Positions 15,446 to 22,973 of a DNA stretch of 64,000 bases are shown here, in pieces (positions within the stretch are counted from its first letter, which is position 1; every line of letters starts with the position of its first letter). Location: positions 682,001 through 746,000 of the forward strand of contig NZ_JAKQYJ010000001.1 in assembly GCF_022605525.1 (NCBI RefSeq), written 5' to 3'. Made by a program: the position numbers and the translations under genes. Under the pieces are notes generated by a model. It saw only the letters and a program-made list of their open reading frames with translations, ran no database searches and was not told the DNA's origin. The DNA is from Porphyrobacter sp. GA68. Its GTDB lineage: Bacteria; Pseudomonadota; Alphaproteobacteria; Sphingomonadales; Sphingomonadaceae.

Positions 15446-17152
15446 CTAGGCCTGCTGCCCCAGCTCTGCGCGCAACGCCTTGCGATCGAGCTTGCCGATC
15501 AGCGTCTTGGGCAGTTCATCCCGGATCACGACGCCTTGTACCCGTTCGTGCTTGCCCACCTGGCCGTTCAGCCATTCGGTCAGCTCCGCTTCGCGCGCGG
15601 TCGCGTGCCCGTCCATCAGGCTGACATAGGCGCGCGGCATTTCACCATGGTACGGATCGGGCACTCCGATCACCAGCGCCTCCTTTACGGCCGGGTGGCG
15701 CAGCAGCACGTCCTCGATCTGGCTGGGAAAGACCTTGAAGCCGCCCACTGCGATCATGTCCTTGATGCGATCCACAATCGCGAGAAAGCCGTCTTCGTCG
15801 ATCACCGCCACGTCACCGGTACGCAGCCAGTCCTGGTCGAAGTGCCGAGCGAAAGTATGTTCGCGAGAGTCGGGCCGGTTCCAATAGCCCTGCATGATCT
15901 GCGGCCCCGCCAGCGCGAGTTCGCCCGGCTCTCCCTCCGCCGCCAGCTTGCCCGGATCCTCCTTGTCGAGCAGGATGGCGCGGGTTTGCGGCAGCAGCTG
16001 TCCAATGGTTCCCGGCTTGCGCATACCCTGGTACGGATTGGCCGATATTACGCCCGAACTCTCGGTCAGACCGTAGCCTTCAACCAGACGAACCCCGGAA
16101 CACTCCTCGAAGCTTTCGGCCAGCTTGTCCGACAAGGGAGCCCCACCCGATACGCAGATCTTGAGCGAGGAAAAATCCGTCTTGCGGCAGCGGGGATGAT
16201 CGAGCAGCGCCTGGTACATCGTGGGCACCCCGGGAAAGGCCGTCGCGCGATGTTCCGTAATCGCCTTCAGGGCCTCTGCGGCAGTGAATCGCGCGAGGAG
16301 AACGATCGTGCCGCCACGCACCACCGTCCGGTTCAGGACGCAGGTGTTGGCGAATACGTGAAACATCGGCAGACCGCCGACGATGATGTCGCGCTCAGCC
16401 CGGGATGACGGGTCGATGGCGTCGACTTGCAGGGCGTTCGCCGCAAGATTGGCGTGGGTCAGCATCGCCCCCTTGGGCCGGCCCGTCGTGCCACCGGTGT
16501 ATTGCAGAAGGGCAAGGGTATCGGGGCTGACGTCTCCATCGGGCGCGTCCGCTGCTCGTCCCAGGAAGCCGGCCCAATGCTGCACGTCGGCCCTTTGCGG
16601 TACTGGCGCCAGCCGTTTTCTGCCGAAAGTCTGGAGCATCCATCCCTTCACCGACGGCAGCGCCTCGGCCAGGCGGGCCACAACGAGTGTTTCCAGCGCA
16701 GAGGCGTCCAGCACCTTCACCGCAGTTGGCAGAAGCGCCGCGACGTCCAGCGTGACCAGCAACCGGGTTCCGGAATTCTCAACCTGCGCGGCGAGTTCTT
16801 CCACGGTGTACAGCGGAGAGAAGTTGACCACCACCGCTCCCGCCATCATCGCCCCGTAATAGGCGGCGATGTAGACCGGCACGTTGGGCAGGAACAGGCC
16901 CACGCGGTCCCCCTGGGCGACACCCGCCGACCGCAGGCCGGCGGCGAACCGCTGCGCCTCTTCATGAAGCTGCGCGTAGGAATACCGGGCCCCCATGAAC
17001 TCCGCCAGCGGCCGTTCGCCGCCCTGCTCGACCGCGCGTGCAAACAAGGCGGTCAGCGTCGTGCGGGCAATCGGCTGATCCCACGGGGTGGGATGGTGGT
17101 AAGGCGCGTCTGCTGCCTTCGGATCAGCAGGAAAAGCTTTCTGATGGCTCAT
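15446..17152 (-). CDS. Long-chain acyl-CoA synthetase (AMP-binding family)
   Basis: A 568-residue ATP-dependent fatty acid:CoA ligase of the ANL superfamily, activating free fatty acids for beta-oxidation or lipid synthesis. Motifs seen are QYTGGTTGRPKGAMLTH (A3, about 216-232), the LVEGYGLTESSG region (A5), WLRTGDVAVIDEDGF (A7), DRIKDMIAVGGFKVFPSQIE (A8) and a final PKTLIGKLDRKALR with the catalytic lysine (A10). Length and N-terminal PWDQPIARTTLTALF match FadD-type enzymes. It is upstream of nadD on the same strand. Substrate chain length cannot be read. Confidence 0.92.
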   Translation of the reverse strand: MSHQKAFPADPKAADAPYHHPTPWDQPIARTTLTALFARAVEQGGERPLAEFMGARYSYAQLHEEAQRFAAGLRSAGVAQGDRVGLFLPNVPVYIAAYYGAMMAGAVVVNFSPLYTVEELAAQVENSGTRLLVTLDVAALLPTAVKVLDASALETLVVARLAEALPSVKGWMLQTFGRKRLAPVPQRADVQHWAGFLGRAADAPDGDVSPDTLALLQYTGGTTGRPKGAMLTHANLAANALQVDAIDPSSRAERDIIVGGLPMFHVFANTCVLNRTVVRGGTIVLLARFTAAEALKAITEHRATAFPGVPTMYQALLDHPRCRKTDFSSLKICVSGGAPLSDKLAESFEECSGVRLVEGYGLTESSGVISANPYQGMRKPGTIGQLLPQTRAILLDKEDPGKLAAEGEPGELALAGPQIMQGYWNRPDSREHTFARHFDQDWLRTGDVAVIDEDGFLAIVDRIKDMIAVGGFKVFPSQIEDVLLRHPAVKEALVIGVPDPYHGEMPRAYVSLMDGHATAREAELTEWLNGQVGKHERVQGVVIRDELPKTLIGKLDRKALRAELGQQA

Positions 17153-17218
17153 CCCGAACGGATGCAGGAAACTGTGATGCCGCGCAAGCGCAAGCGGCCC
17201 TTTCGGTCGGGCTGAACG

Positions 17219-17920
17219 TCAGCCCGCCTGCCCCTCGTCCATCCGGCGGTTCGCGAGCCAAGCCGAGGCTTCGGCCTCCTGAGCCGCTTCCGCCGCAGCC
17301 TGTCCCGCCGCGACGCGCTCGGCGCGAAGCTCCTCGATCAGCCTCTCCCGATCGCCCGAGCGGTCAAGCGGCTCTCTCACCTCGCCATCGGTGCCGGCCC
17401 GCTTCGCCGCCTTGGCCACGGTGGCGTCCAGTTCGCGCTGTGAACACAGCCCGAGTGTTACGGGGTCCTTGGGCTGGATATTGGCGATGTTCCAGTGGCT
17501 ACGCTCGCGAATAGCGGCGATCGTGGTGCGGGTCGTGCCGATCAGCTTGGAGATCTGGGCGTCGGACAGTTCCGGATGGTTGCGCAGCAACCAGGCAATA
17601 CCGTCGGGTTTGTCCTGCCGCTTGGACACCGGGGTGTACCGCGCGCCCTTGGTCCGGCTTACCGCGATGGGAGCGCGGTTCATCTTGAGGCGGTATTGGC
17701 TGTCATCCTGGCCCCGTTCGATTTCCTCCTGGGTGAGTTCGCCGGCATGTACCGGATCGCGGCCCATGTACTTGCTGCCCGCCAGATCATCGGCCATCGC
17801 CTGCACTTCGAGGATGTGGATGCCGCAGAATTCGGCGATCTGTTCGAAGGTGAGGCCGGTGTTGTCGACCAGCCAGGTGGCGGTCGCATGCGGCATCAGC
17901 GGGGTGGATTGATTGGCCAT
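17219..17920 (-). CDS. trcR: Cell-cycle transcriptional regulator TrcR (DUF1013 family)
   Basis: A 233-residue alphaproteobacterial DUF1013 protein, named for a cell-cycle-linked transcription regulator in Caulobacter-type bacteria. The N-terminal half has ATWLVDNTGLTFEQIAEFCGI and HILEVQAMADDLA. The centre has a helix-turn-helix-like stretch with AWLLRNHPELSDAQISKLIG and TTRTTIAAIRER. The C-terminus is a charged helix rich in Ala/Glu/Arg. ATG 17920 gives the usual MANQSTPLMPHATATWLV start; the frame's 25-codon upstream extension crosses a terminator hairpin and is not family-like. It is alone between two terminator-like boundaries. Confidence 0.85.
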   Translation of the reverse strand: MANQSTPLMPHATATWLVDNTGLTFEQIAEFCGIHILEVQAMADDLAGSKYMGRDPVHAGELTQEEIERGQDDSQYRLKMNRAPIAVSRTKGARYTPVSKRQDKPDGIAWLLRNHPELSDAQISKLIGTTRTTIAAIRERSHWNIANIQPKDPVTLGLCSQRELDATVAKAAKRAGTDGEVREPLDRSGDRERLIEELRAERVAAGQAAAEAAQEAEASAWLANRRMDEGQAG

Positions 17921-17948
17921 CGTCAAAGTCTTTCGCGTCGGTGCGGTA

Positions 17949-17980
17949 TAAAAGAAGGGCCACCCCTTCCCGGAGTGGCC
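17949..17980 (-). terminator. Rho-independent terminator after the quinone oxidoreductase gene
   Basis: On the minus strand GGCCAC (17975-17980 complement) pairs with GTGGCC (17958-17963 complement), with two further G-C pairs inside one mismatch and a five-base loop, followed by CTTCTTTTATA. It lies between the quinone oxidoreductase stop and the trcR start, so it ends the upstream transcript and explains why trcR needs its own promoter. Confidence 0.6.
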
Positions 17981-18025
17981 GTACGCCCCATTCATGTAGG
18001 CAAGCCGACGCCTCGGAGCAAGCGA

Positions 18026-19039
18026 TTACCTCTCCTCGGCAGCGACCTCCAGCACGATTTTGCCGATGTGCTCGCCTGCTTCCATGCGGGCGTGTGCCGC
18101 CCCCGCTTGTGCGAGCGGGAACGTGCGGTCGAGCACCGGAGCGAGTTCACCGCTTTCGAACAAGGGCCATACCTCGCGCGTGATCTCCGCAGCCAGTTCG
18201 GCCTTGAAGTCACTCGATCGCGGCCGGAGAGTGGAGCCGGTGAGCGTGTGCCGCTTCACCATGACCCGGGCCATGTTGATGTTCGCCGCTGCCCCGCCAA
18301 GCACCGCAATGGTCACATGCCGACCATCAGTCGCGAGGCAGTCCAGGTTGCGAGCGACATAATCGCCTGACACCATATCGAGCACGATATCGGCACCCCT
18401 GTCTCTGGTGAACGTCCTGATCTCCTCGACGAAATCCTGTTCACGGTAATTGATCGACAGATCAGCGCCGATGCGACGGCTTTCGGCGCATTTGTCGGCA
18501 CTGCCGCAGGTCGTCACCACCGTGAGACCGAACGCCTTGCCCAGCATGGTTGCCATCGTCCCGATGCCGCTGGTGCCGCCATGGACTAGCAGCACCTCTC
18601 CATCGCGGGCGAGGCCGCGTTGAAACACGTTGTGCCAGACTGTGAAAAGAGTCTCCGGAATGGCCGCTGCCTGTGTCAGGTCGCGATCGGGCCCCACCGG
18701 GAGGCAGTGCCGCGCGTCCGCCACGGCGTATTGCGCATATCCGCCGCCGCTCAGCAGGGCGCAGACACGCTGACCAACAATGCCCGGCGCGGTTTCGTCA
18801 CCGGCCGCAACCACCACCCCCGCGACCTCAAGGCCCAGGATCGGCGAGGCACCGGGTGGTGGCGGGTACAACCCCTGCCGCTGGAGGACATCGGGCCGGT
18901 TCACGCCCGCCGCAGCCACCCTGATCAACACTTCGCCGGGGCCGGGCCGGGGCACCGGCACATCCGCCGGTCGCAGCACCGCTGCGGACCCGGTGGTCTC
19001 CTGTGTCACGGCCATCATCGTGTCCGGCAGTTTAGTCAT
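18026..19039 (-). CDS. NAD(P)H-quinone oxidoreductase (zinc-free MDR family, QOR/PIG3 type)
   Basis: A 337-residue cytosolic medium-chain dehydrogenase/reductase that reduces quinones with NADPH. Shown by VRVAAAGVNRPDVLQRQGLY-type N-domain (GVNRPDVLQR), PPPPGASPILGLEVAG, and the cofactor-binding VHGGTSGIGTMATMLGKAFG. No catalytic or structural zinc cysteine cluster is present. The start is ATG 19039 with a strong GGGGGAG ribosome site. The same frame stays open to 19609, but that extension would cover a divergent gene and part of clpA and is rejected. It is divergent from the DUF1192 gene. Confidence 0.92.
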   Translation of the reverse strand: MTKLPDTMMAVTQETTGSAAVLRPADVPVPRPGPGEVLIRVAAAGVNRPDVLQRQGLYPPPPGASPILGLEVAGVVVAAGDETAPGIVGQRVCALLSGGGYAQYAVADARHCLPVGPDRDLTQAAAIPETLFTVWHNVFQRGLARDGEVLLVHGGTSGIGTMATMLGKAFGLTVVTTCGSADKCAESRRIGADLSINYREQDFVEEIRTFTRDRGADIVLDMVSGDYVARNLDCLATDGRHVTIAVLGGAAANINMARVMVKRHTLTGSTLRPRSSDFKAELAAEITREVWPLFESGELAPVLDRTFPLAQAGAAHARMEAGEHIGKIVLEVAAEER

Positions 19040-19147
19040 TTTCGCTCCCCCTGCCGCAACTGTCGCGCACCGGCCTACTATCGAGCCGCTGGATTGACAG
19101 CAAGGCGATGGATCGGCGAAGTTGGGGAGCGATGCAGGAGTGACGGC

Positions 19148-19348
19148 ATGGACGAAGACGACCGGCCCCGACCCAGCGGAGATGCCGCCAGCCGCCTTGC
19201 GACCGAGGATCTGGCGCCATACTCCCTCGCGGAACTGGATGCGCGGATAGCCCTGCTCAAGGCGGAGATCGATCGGGTAGAGACGCACCGCGCCAAGGCC
19301 GCCAGCCACCGCAGCGCCGCCGATGCCTTGTTCGGCAAAGCTGGCTGA
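19148..19348 (+). CDS. DUF1192 family small protein
   Basis: A 66-residue acidic and helical protein. The second half LAPYSLAELDARIALLKAEI followed by DRVETHRAKAASHRSAADALF is the DUF1192 signature, a short coiled-coil family found next to the quinone oxidoreductase in many alphaproteobacteria. ATG 19148 is preceded by AGGAG at 19136-19140. Function is not known. Being divergent from the oxidoreductase, the two share a roughly 110-bp promoter region. Confidence 0.82.
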   Translation: MDEDDRPRPSGDAASRLATEDLAPYSLAELDARIALLKAEIDRVETHRAKAASHRSAADALFGKAG

Positions 19349-19412
19349 ACGTGGCGAACCCGAGCCGGGATGAAAATTCTTTGTCCTCATCCCATATTGG
19401 GCGCAGCATACA

Positions 19413-19455
19413 CCTTTGGCTAAGATTCGGATCGTACGATCATGGTTAGCCAAAG
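19413..19455. promoter_or_regulatory. Nested palindrome upstream of clpA
   Basis: A perfect 11-bp inverted repeat, CCTTTGGCTAA at 19413-19423 and TTAGCCAAAGG at 19445-19455, encloses a second perfect palindrome GATCGTACGATC (19430-19441). It lies 45 bp before the clpA ATG, in the 5' untranslated or promoter region, and 65 bp after the DUF1192 stop. There is no T-run after it, so an operator or 5'-leader hairpin is more likely than a terminator. Confidence 0.55.
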
Positions 19456-19499
19456 GATAATTTCGCCCGCCGAGGCCCTTCGCCGAAAGAGATTGCCCA

Positions 19500-21890
19500 A
19501 TGCCCAGTTTCGCCCAGAACCTTGAAAAGACCTTGCATGCGGCGTTGAACGACGCTGGCCAGCGGCGGCACGAATACGCCACGCTGGAGCACCTGCTGCT
19601 TGCCCTCATCGACGATGATGACGCGGCGCAGGTGATGGTCGCGTGCGGAGTGAACCTCGACGAGCTGGCGGACGTTGTGCGGCAGTATCTTGAGCAGGAA
19701 TACCAGTCGCTGCAGGGTGACTCGGGCGACGATCCGCAGCCGACTGCGGGTTTTCAGCGGGTAATCCAGCGCGCCATCCTGCACGTGCAGTCCTCTGGCA
19801 AGGACACTGTGACGGGCGCCAATGTCCTTGTGGCGCTGTTTTCGGAACGCGATTCCTACGCGGTGTATTTCCTGCAGCAGCAGGACATGAACCGCCTGGA
19901 TGCGGTGAGCTTCATCAGCCACGGCATCGGCAAGGGTGGCAAGCAGCTGCAGAGTCGCCCGCCGCAAGGAGCGGAGGAAACGCAAGCGGCCGACGAAAAG
20001 GGTGACGCGAAGGGCGGCAAGGAAACCGCGCTCGACCAGTTCACCGTCAACCTCAACGCGCGGGCCGAGGCGGGCAAGATCGACCCGCTGATCGGACGCG
20101 GGCCGGAAGTGGACCGGACCATCCAGATCCTGTGCCGCCGGTCCAAGAACAACCCGCTCTATGTCGGCGATCCTGGCGTGGGCAAGACTGCCATTGCCGA
20201 AGGTCTTGCCCGCAAGATCGTTGAAGGCGACGTGCCCGAAGTTCTGGCGGACGCGGTTATCTATTCGCTCGACATGGGGGCGTTGCTCGCCGGGACGCGG
20301 TATCGCGGCGATTTCGAAGAACGGCTGAAGCAGGTCGTCTCCGAACTGGAGAAGATGCCCGAGGCGGTCCTGTTCATTGACGAGATCCACACTGTTATCG
20401 GGGCGGGTGCGACCAGCGGCGGGGCAATGGATGCGTCCAACCTGCTGAAGCCGGCGCTGTCATCCGGCGCCATTCGGTGCATCGGCTCGACCACCTACAA
20501 GGAGTTCCGCAATCACTTCGAGAAGGATCGCGCCCTGCTGCGCCGGTTCCAGAAGATCGACGTGAACGAGCCGACGATTGAGGACACGGTCAAGATACTC
20601 AAAGGCCTCAGATCCGCGTTCGAGGAACACCACAAGGTCAGTTACACGCCCGACGCAATCAAAACGGCGGTGGAACTGTCGGCCCGCTACATCAACGACC
20701 GCAAGTTGCCGGACAAGGCAATCGACGTAATCGACGAGGTCGGCGCGATGCAGATGCTGGTCCCGCCCTCCAAGCGCAAGAAGAAGATCACCGCCAAGGA
20801 AATCGAGGCGGTTATCGCCACCATGGCCCGCATTCCGCCCAAGAGCGTCTCCAGCGACGACAAGAAGCAGCTGGAGCATCTGGAGCGTGACCTGAAGCAC
20901 GTCGTGTTCGGACAGGATGCGGCCGTGGCCAAGCTGTCCACCGCCATGAAGCTGTCCCGCGCCGGCCTGCGCGATCCGGACAAGCCGATCGGCTCGTTCC
21001 TGTTTTCCGGTCCAACGGGCGTCGGGAAAACGGAAGTGGCCCGCCAGCTTGCCTCGATCATGGGGATTGAGCTCAAGCGCTTCGACATGTCTGAGTACAT
21101 GGAACGCCATTCGGTCAGTCGGCTGATCGGGGCGCCTCCGGGTTATGTCGGCTATGACCAGGGCGGGCTGCTGACCGACGCCATCGACCAGAACCCGCAC
21201 TGCGTGCTGCTGCTGGACGAGATCGAAAAGGCCCACCCCGACCTGTTCAACATCCTTTTGCAGGTAATGGACAACGGCCGCCTGACCGATCACCACGGCA
21301 AGACCGTCGATTTCCGCAACGTGGTGCTGATCATGACCACCAATGCGGGTGCGGCCGACATGGCGCGGCAAGGTATCGGCTTTGGCGATGTCTCAAAGGA
21401 AGATGCGAGCGAGGAGGCGGTGAAGCAGATGTTCACGCCCGAGTTTCGCAACCGCCTCGATGCAATCGTTCCCTTCAGTTACTTGGGCAAGGAAACCGTC
21501 GCGAGGGTGGTGGACAAGTTTATCCTCCAGCTGGAACTGCAGCTGGCCGATCAGAATGTGCACATCCAGTTCGACGCCGCTTCGCGTGCCTGGCTGGGTG
21601 ACAAGGGGTATGATCGCCTTTACGGCGCGCGGCCGATGGCACGCCTGATCCAGGAAAAGATCAAGCAGCCGCTGGCCGAGGAGCTGCTGTTCGGCAAGCT
21701 AGCCGACGGGGGCGAAGTGCGGGTCGGCATCAAGGACGACAAGCCCGCATTCGAGATAACCCCGGCACCGCCCAAGGCCAAGAGGGCCCGCCAGAAGGCT
21801 GAGGAAGAGGAGGCATTTGACGACGCTTCCAACGCGGCAGTGGAACCGACCGCAGGGGACGTCGATAGCGACGACAGGTCGGAAGACTGA
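19500..21890 (+). CDS. clpA: ATP-dependent Clp protease ATP-binding subunit ClpA
   Basis: AAA+ unfoldase that feeds substrates to ClpP. The 796-residue protein has a Clp-N repeat domain (1-145), a charged linker (about 150-180), D1 with GDPGVGKTA and VLFIDEIHTVIG, and D2 with GPTGVGKTE and LLLDEIEKAHPDLF. It also has the ClpP-docking loop QGIGFGDVS and sensor-2 region GARPMARLIQ. The absence of a ClpB-type middle coiled coil makes it ClpA. The C-terminus has an unusual 45-residue Lys/Arg then Asp/Glu-rich tail. The adaptor gene clpS, usually directly upstream, is not here; the upstream gene is DUF1192. A nested palindrome precedes the start and a strong hairpin follows the stop. Confidence 0.96.
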   Translation: MPSFAQNLEKTLHAALNDAGQRRHEYATLEHLLLALIDDDDAAQVMVACGVNLDELADVVRQYLEQEYQSLQGDSGDDPQPTAGFQRVIQRAILHVQSSGKDTVTGANVLVALFSERDSYAVYFLQQQDMNRLDAVSFISHGIGKGGKQLQSRPPQGAEETQAADEKGDAKGGKETALDQFTVNLNARAEAGKIDPLIGRGPEVDRTIQILCRRSKNNPLYVGDPGVGKTAIAEGLARKIVEGDVPEVLADAVIYSLDMGALLAGTRYRGDFEERLKQVVSELEKMPEAVLFIDEIHTVIGAGATSGGAMDASNLLKPALSSGAIRCIGSTTYKEFRNHFEKDRALLRRFQKIDVNEPTIEDTVKILKGLRSAFEEHHKVSYTPDAIKTAVELSARYINDRKLPDKAIDVIDEVGAMQMLVPPSKRKKKITAKEIEAVIATMARIPPKSVSSDDKKQLEHLERDLKHVVFGQDAAVAKLSTAMKLSRAGLRDPDKPIGSFLFSGPTGVGKTEVARQLASIMGIELKRFDMSEYMERHSVSRLIGAPPGYVGYDQGGLLTDAIDQNPHCVLLLDEIEKAHPDLFNILLQVMDNGRLTDHHGKTVDFRNVVLIMTTNAGAADMARQGIGFGDVSKEDASEEAVKQMFTPEFRNRLDAIVPFSYLGKETVARVVDKFILQLELQLADQNVHIQFDAASRAWLGDKGYDRLYGARPMARLIQEKIKQPLAEELLFGKLADGGEVRVGIKDDKPAFEITPAPPKAKRARQKAEEEEAFDDASNAAVEPTAGDVDSDDRSED

Positions 21891-21915
21891 GCAGTTATAG
21901 CGGTCGTCAAGCAAG

Positions 21916-21952
21916 CGGAGCGCGGGCCGGGAACGGTTCGCGCTCCGTTCTC
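21916..21952 (+). terminator. Terminator-like hairpin after clpA
   Basis: A perfect 9-bp stem CGGAGCGCG (21916-21924) and CGCGCTCCG (21939-21947), with a smaller CCG-GGAA-CGG hairpin inside the loop, followed by TTCTCGTTT. It lies 25 bp past the clpA stop and just ahead of the exonuclease start, so it probably separates the two transcription units. Confidence 0.6.
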
Positions 21953-21963
21953 GTTTGCGCTCC

Positions 21964-22971
21964 ATGCCCGCGAACTTTGCATGGATACGCCCCGAACCCT
22001 GGGGCATCCATGTCGTGCCCGCCGACCACTGGATCGATCCGAGCCGCCCTGTCGACCAGGCACTCGTCACTCACGGCCATGCTGATCATGCGCGAGGCGG
22101 GCACGGGACCACCGTCGCCACGCCTGAAACGCTGGCGATCATGGACCTGCGGTATCAGACGCGCGAGGGCGCAACCCCCGTGCATTACGGAGAAACCATT
22201 CGCCTCCCCGGAGGCGTCGATGCCACCTATCTGCCAGCGGGCCACGTCCTCGGATCCGCCCAGATCCTGCTGGAGCACGCCGGCGAGAAGGTGATCGTGA
22301 CCGGCGACTACAAGAGGCGCGATGATCCGACGTGCCCGCCATTTCAGGTCATGCCGTGCGACGTTCTGGTGACAGAGGCGACCTTCGGACTGCCAATCTT
22401 CTGCCATCCGCCCATCGAGGATGAAATCGGCAAGCTGCGCACGGCGCTGCGCGACAATCCCGATCGCTGCATTCTCGTTGGCGCCTATGCGCTGGGCAAG
22501 GCGCAGCGCGTCATCGCCGAGCTTCGTCGGGCCGGACACCGCGACCCCATCTACCTGCACGGCGCGATGGAAAAGATGTGCCGGCTTTACGAGGAGCATG
22601 GCATCGATCTGGGCGAACTGCGGCTGGTGGCCGAAGCGGCGAACAAGGATGCCCTGCGTGGCCACATCATCGTCTGTCCGCCCAGCGCACTGAACGACCG
22701 CTGGGCGCGCCGCCTGCCCGATCCGATCACCGCGATGGCGAGTGGCTGGATGCGTGTGCGCCAGCGCGCCCGCCTGAAGAACGTGGAACTGCCTCTGATC
22801 ATCTCTGACCACGCGGACTGGGGCGAACTGACCCGCACCGTCGAGGAGGTGAACCCTGCGGAAACGTGGATCACGCATGGCCGGGAGGATGCCCTGCTCC
22901 GCTGGCATCAGTTGCACCAGCGGCGCGCCAGAGCGCTGGCCCTCGTCGGCTACGAGGAGGAAGATGACTGA
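21964..22971 (+). CDS. Ligase-associated DNA damage response exonuclease (metallo-beta-lactamase fold)
   Basis: A 335-residue beta-CASP/MBL nuclease of the family found next to ATP-dependent DNA ligases in bacterial DNA repair islands. The HGHADHARGG metal site (residues about 36-45) is intact, and further metal ligands appear in LPAGHVLGSAQ, VTGDYKRRDD and ISDHADW. The beta-CASP part has TEATFGLPIF. The start ATG 21964 gives MPANFAWIRPEPWGIHV; a TTG three codons upstream is less likely. It stops 2 bp before the ligase GTG, so the two are one operon. Confidence 0.9.
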   Translation: MPANFAWIRPEPWGIHVVPADHWIDPSRPVDQALVTHGHADHARGGHGTTVATPETLAIMDLRYQTREGATPVHYGETIRLPGGVDATYLPAGHVLGSAQILLEHAGEKVIVTGDYKRRDDPTCPPFQVMPCDVLVTEATFGLPIFCHPPIEDEIGKLRTALRDNPDRCILVGAYALGKAQRVIAELRRAGHRDPIYLHGAMEKMCRLYEEHGIDLGELRLVAEAANKDALRGHIIVCPPSALNDRWARRLPDPITAMASGWMRVRQRARLKNVELPLIISDHADWGELTRTVEEVNPAETWITHGREDALLRWHQLHQRRARALALVGYEEEDD

Positions 22972-22973
22972 AG

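Noticed and set aside
18026-19609. A 527-codon minus-strand frame extending the quinone oxidoreductase N-terminally
   Set aside because: The added 190 codons overlap the DUF1192 gene and the start of clpA, carry no family similarity, and a strong ribosome site with the family start lies at 19039.
20460-21371. Long minus-strand frame (303 codons) over clpA
   Set aside because: It is antisense to a highly conserved AAA+ gene and its translation is the typical His/Arg/Leu-rich shadow of GC-rich DNA.
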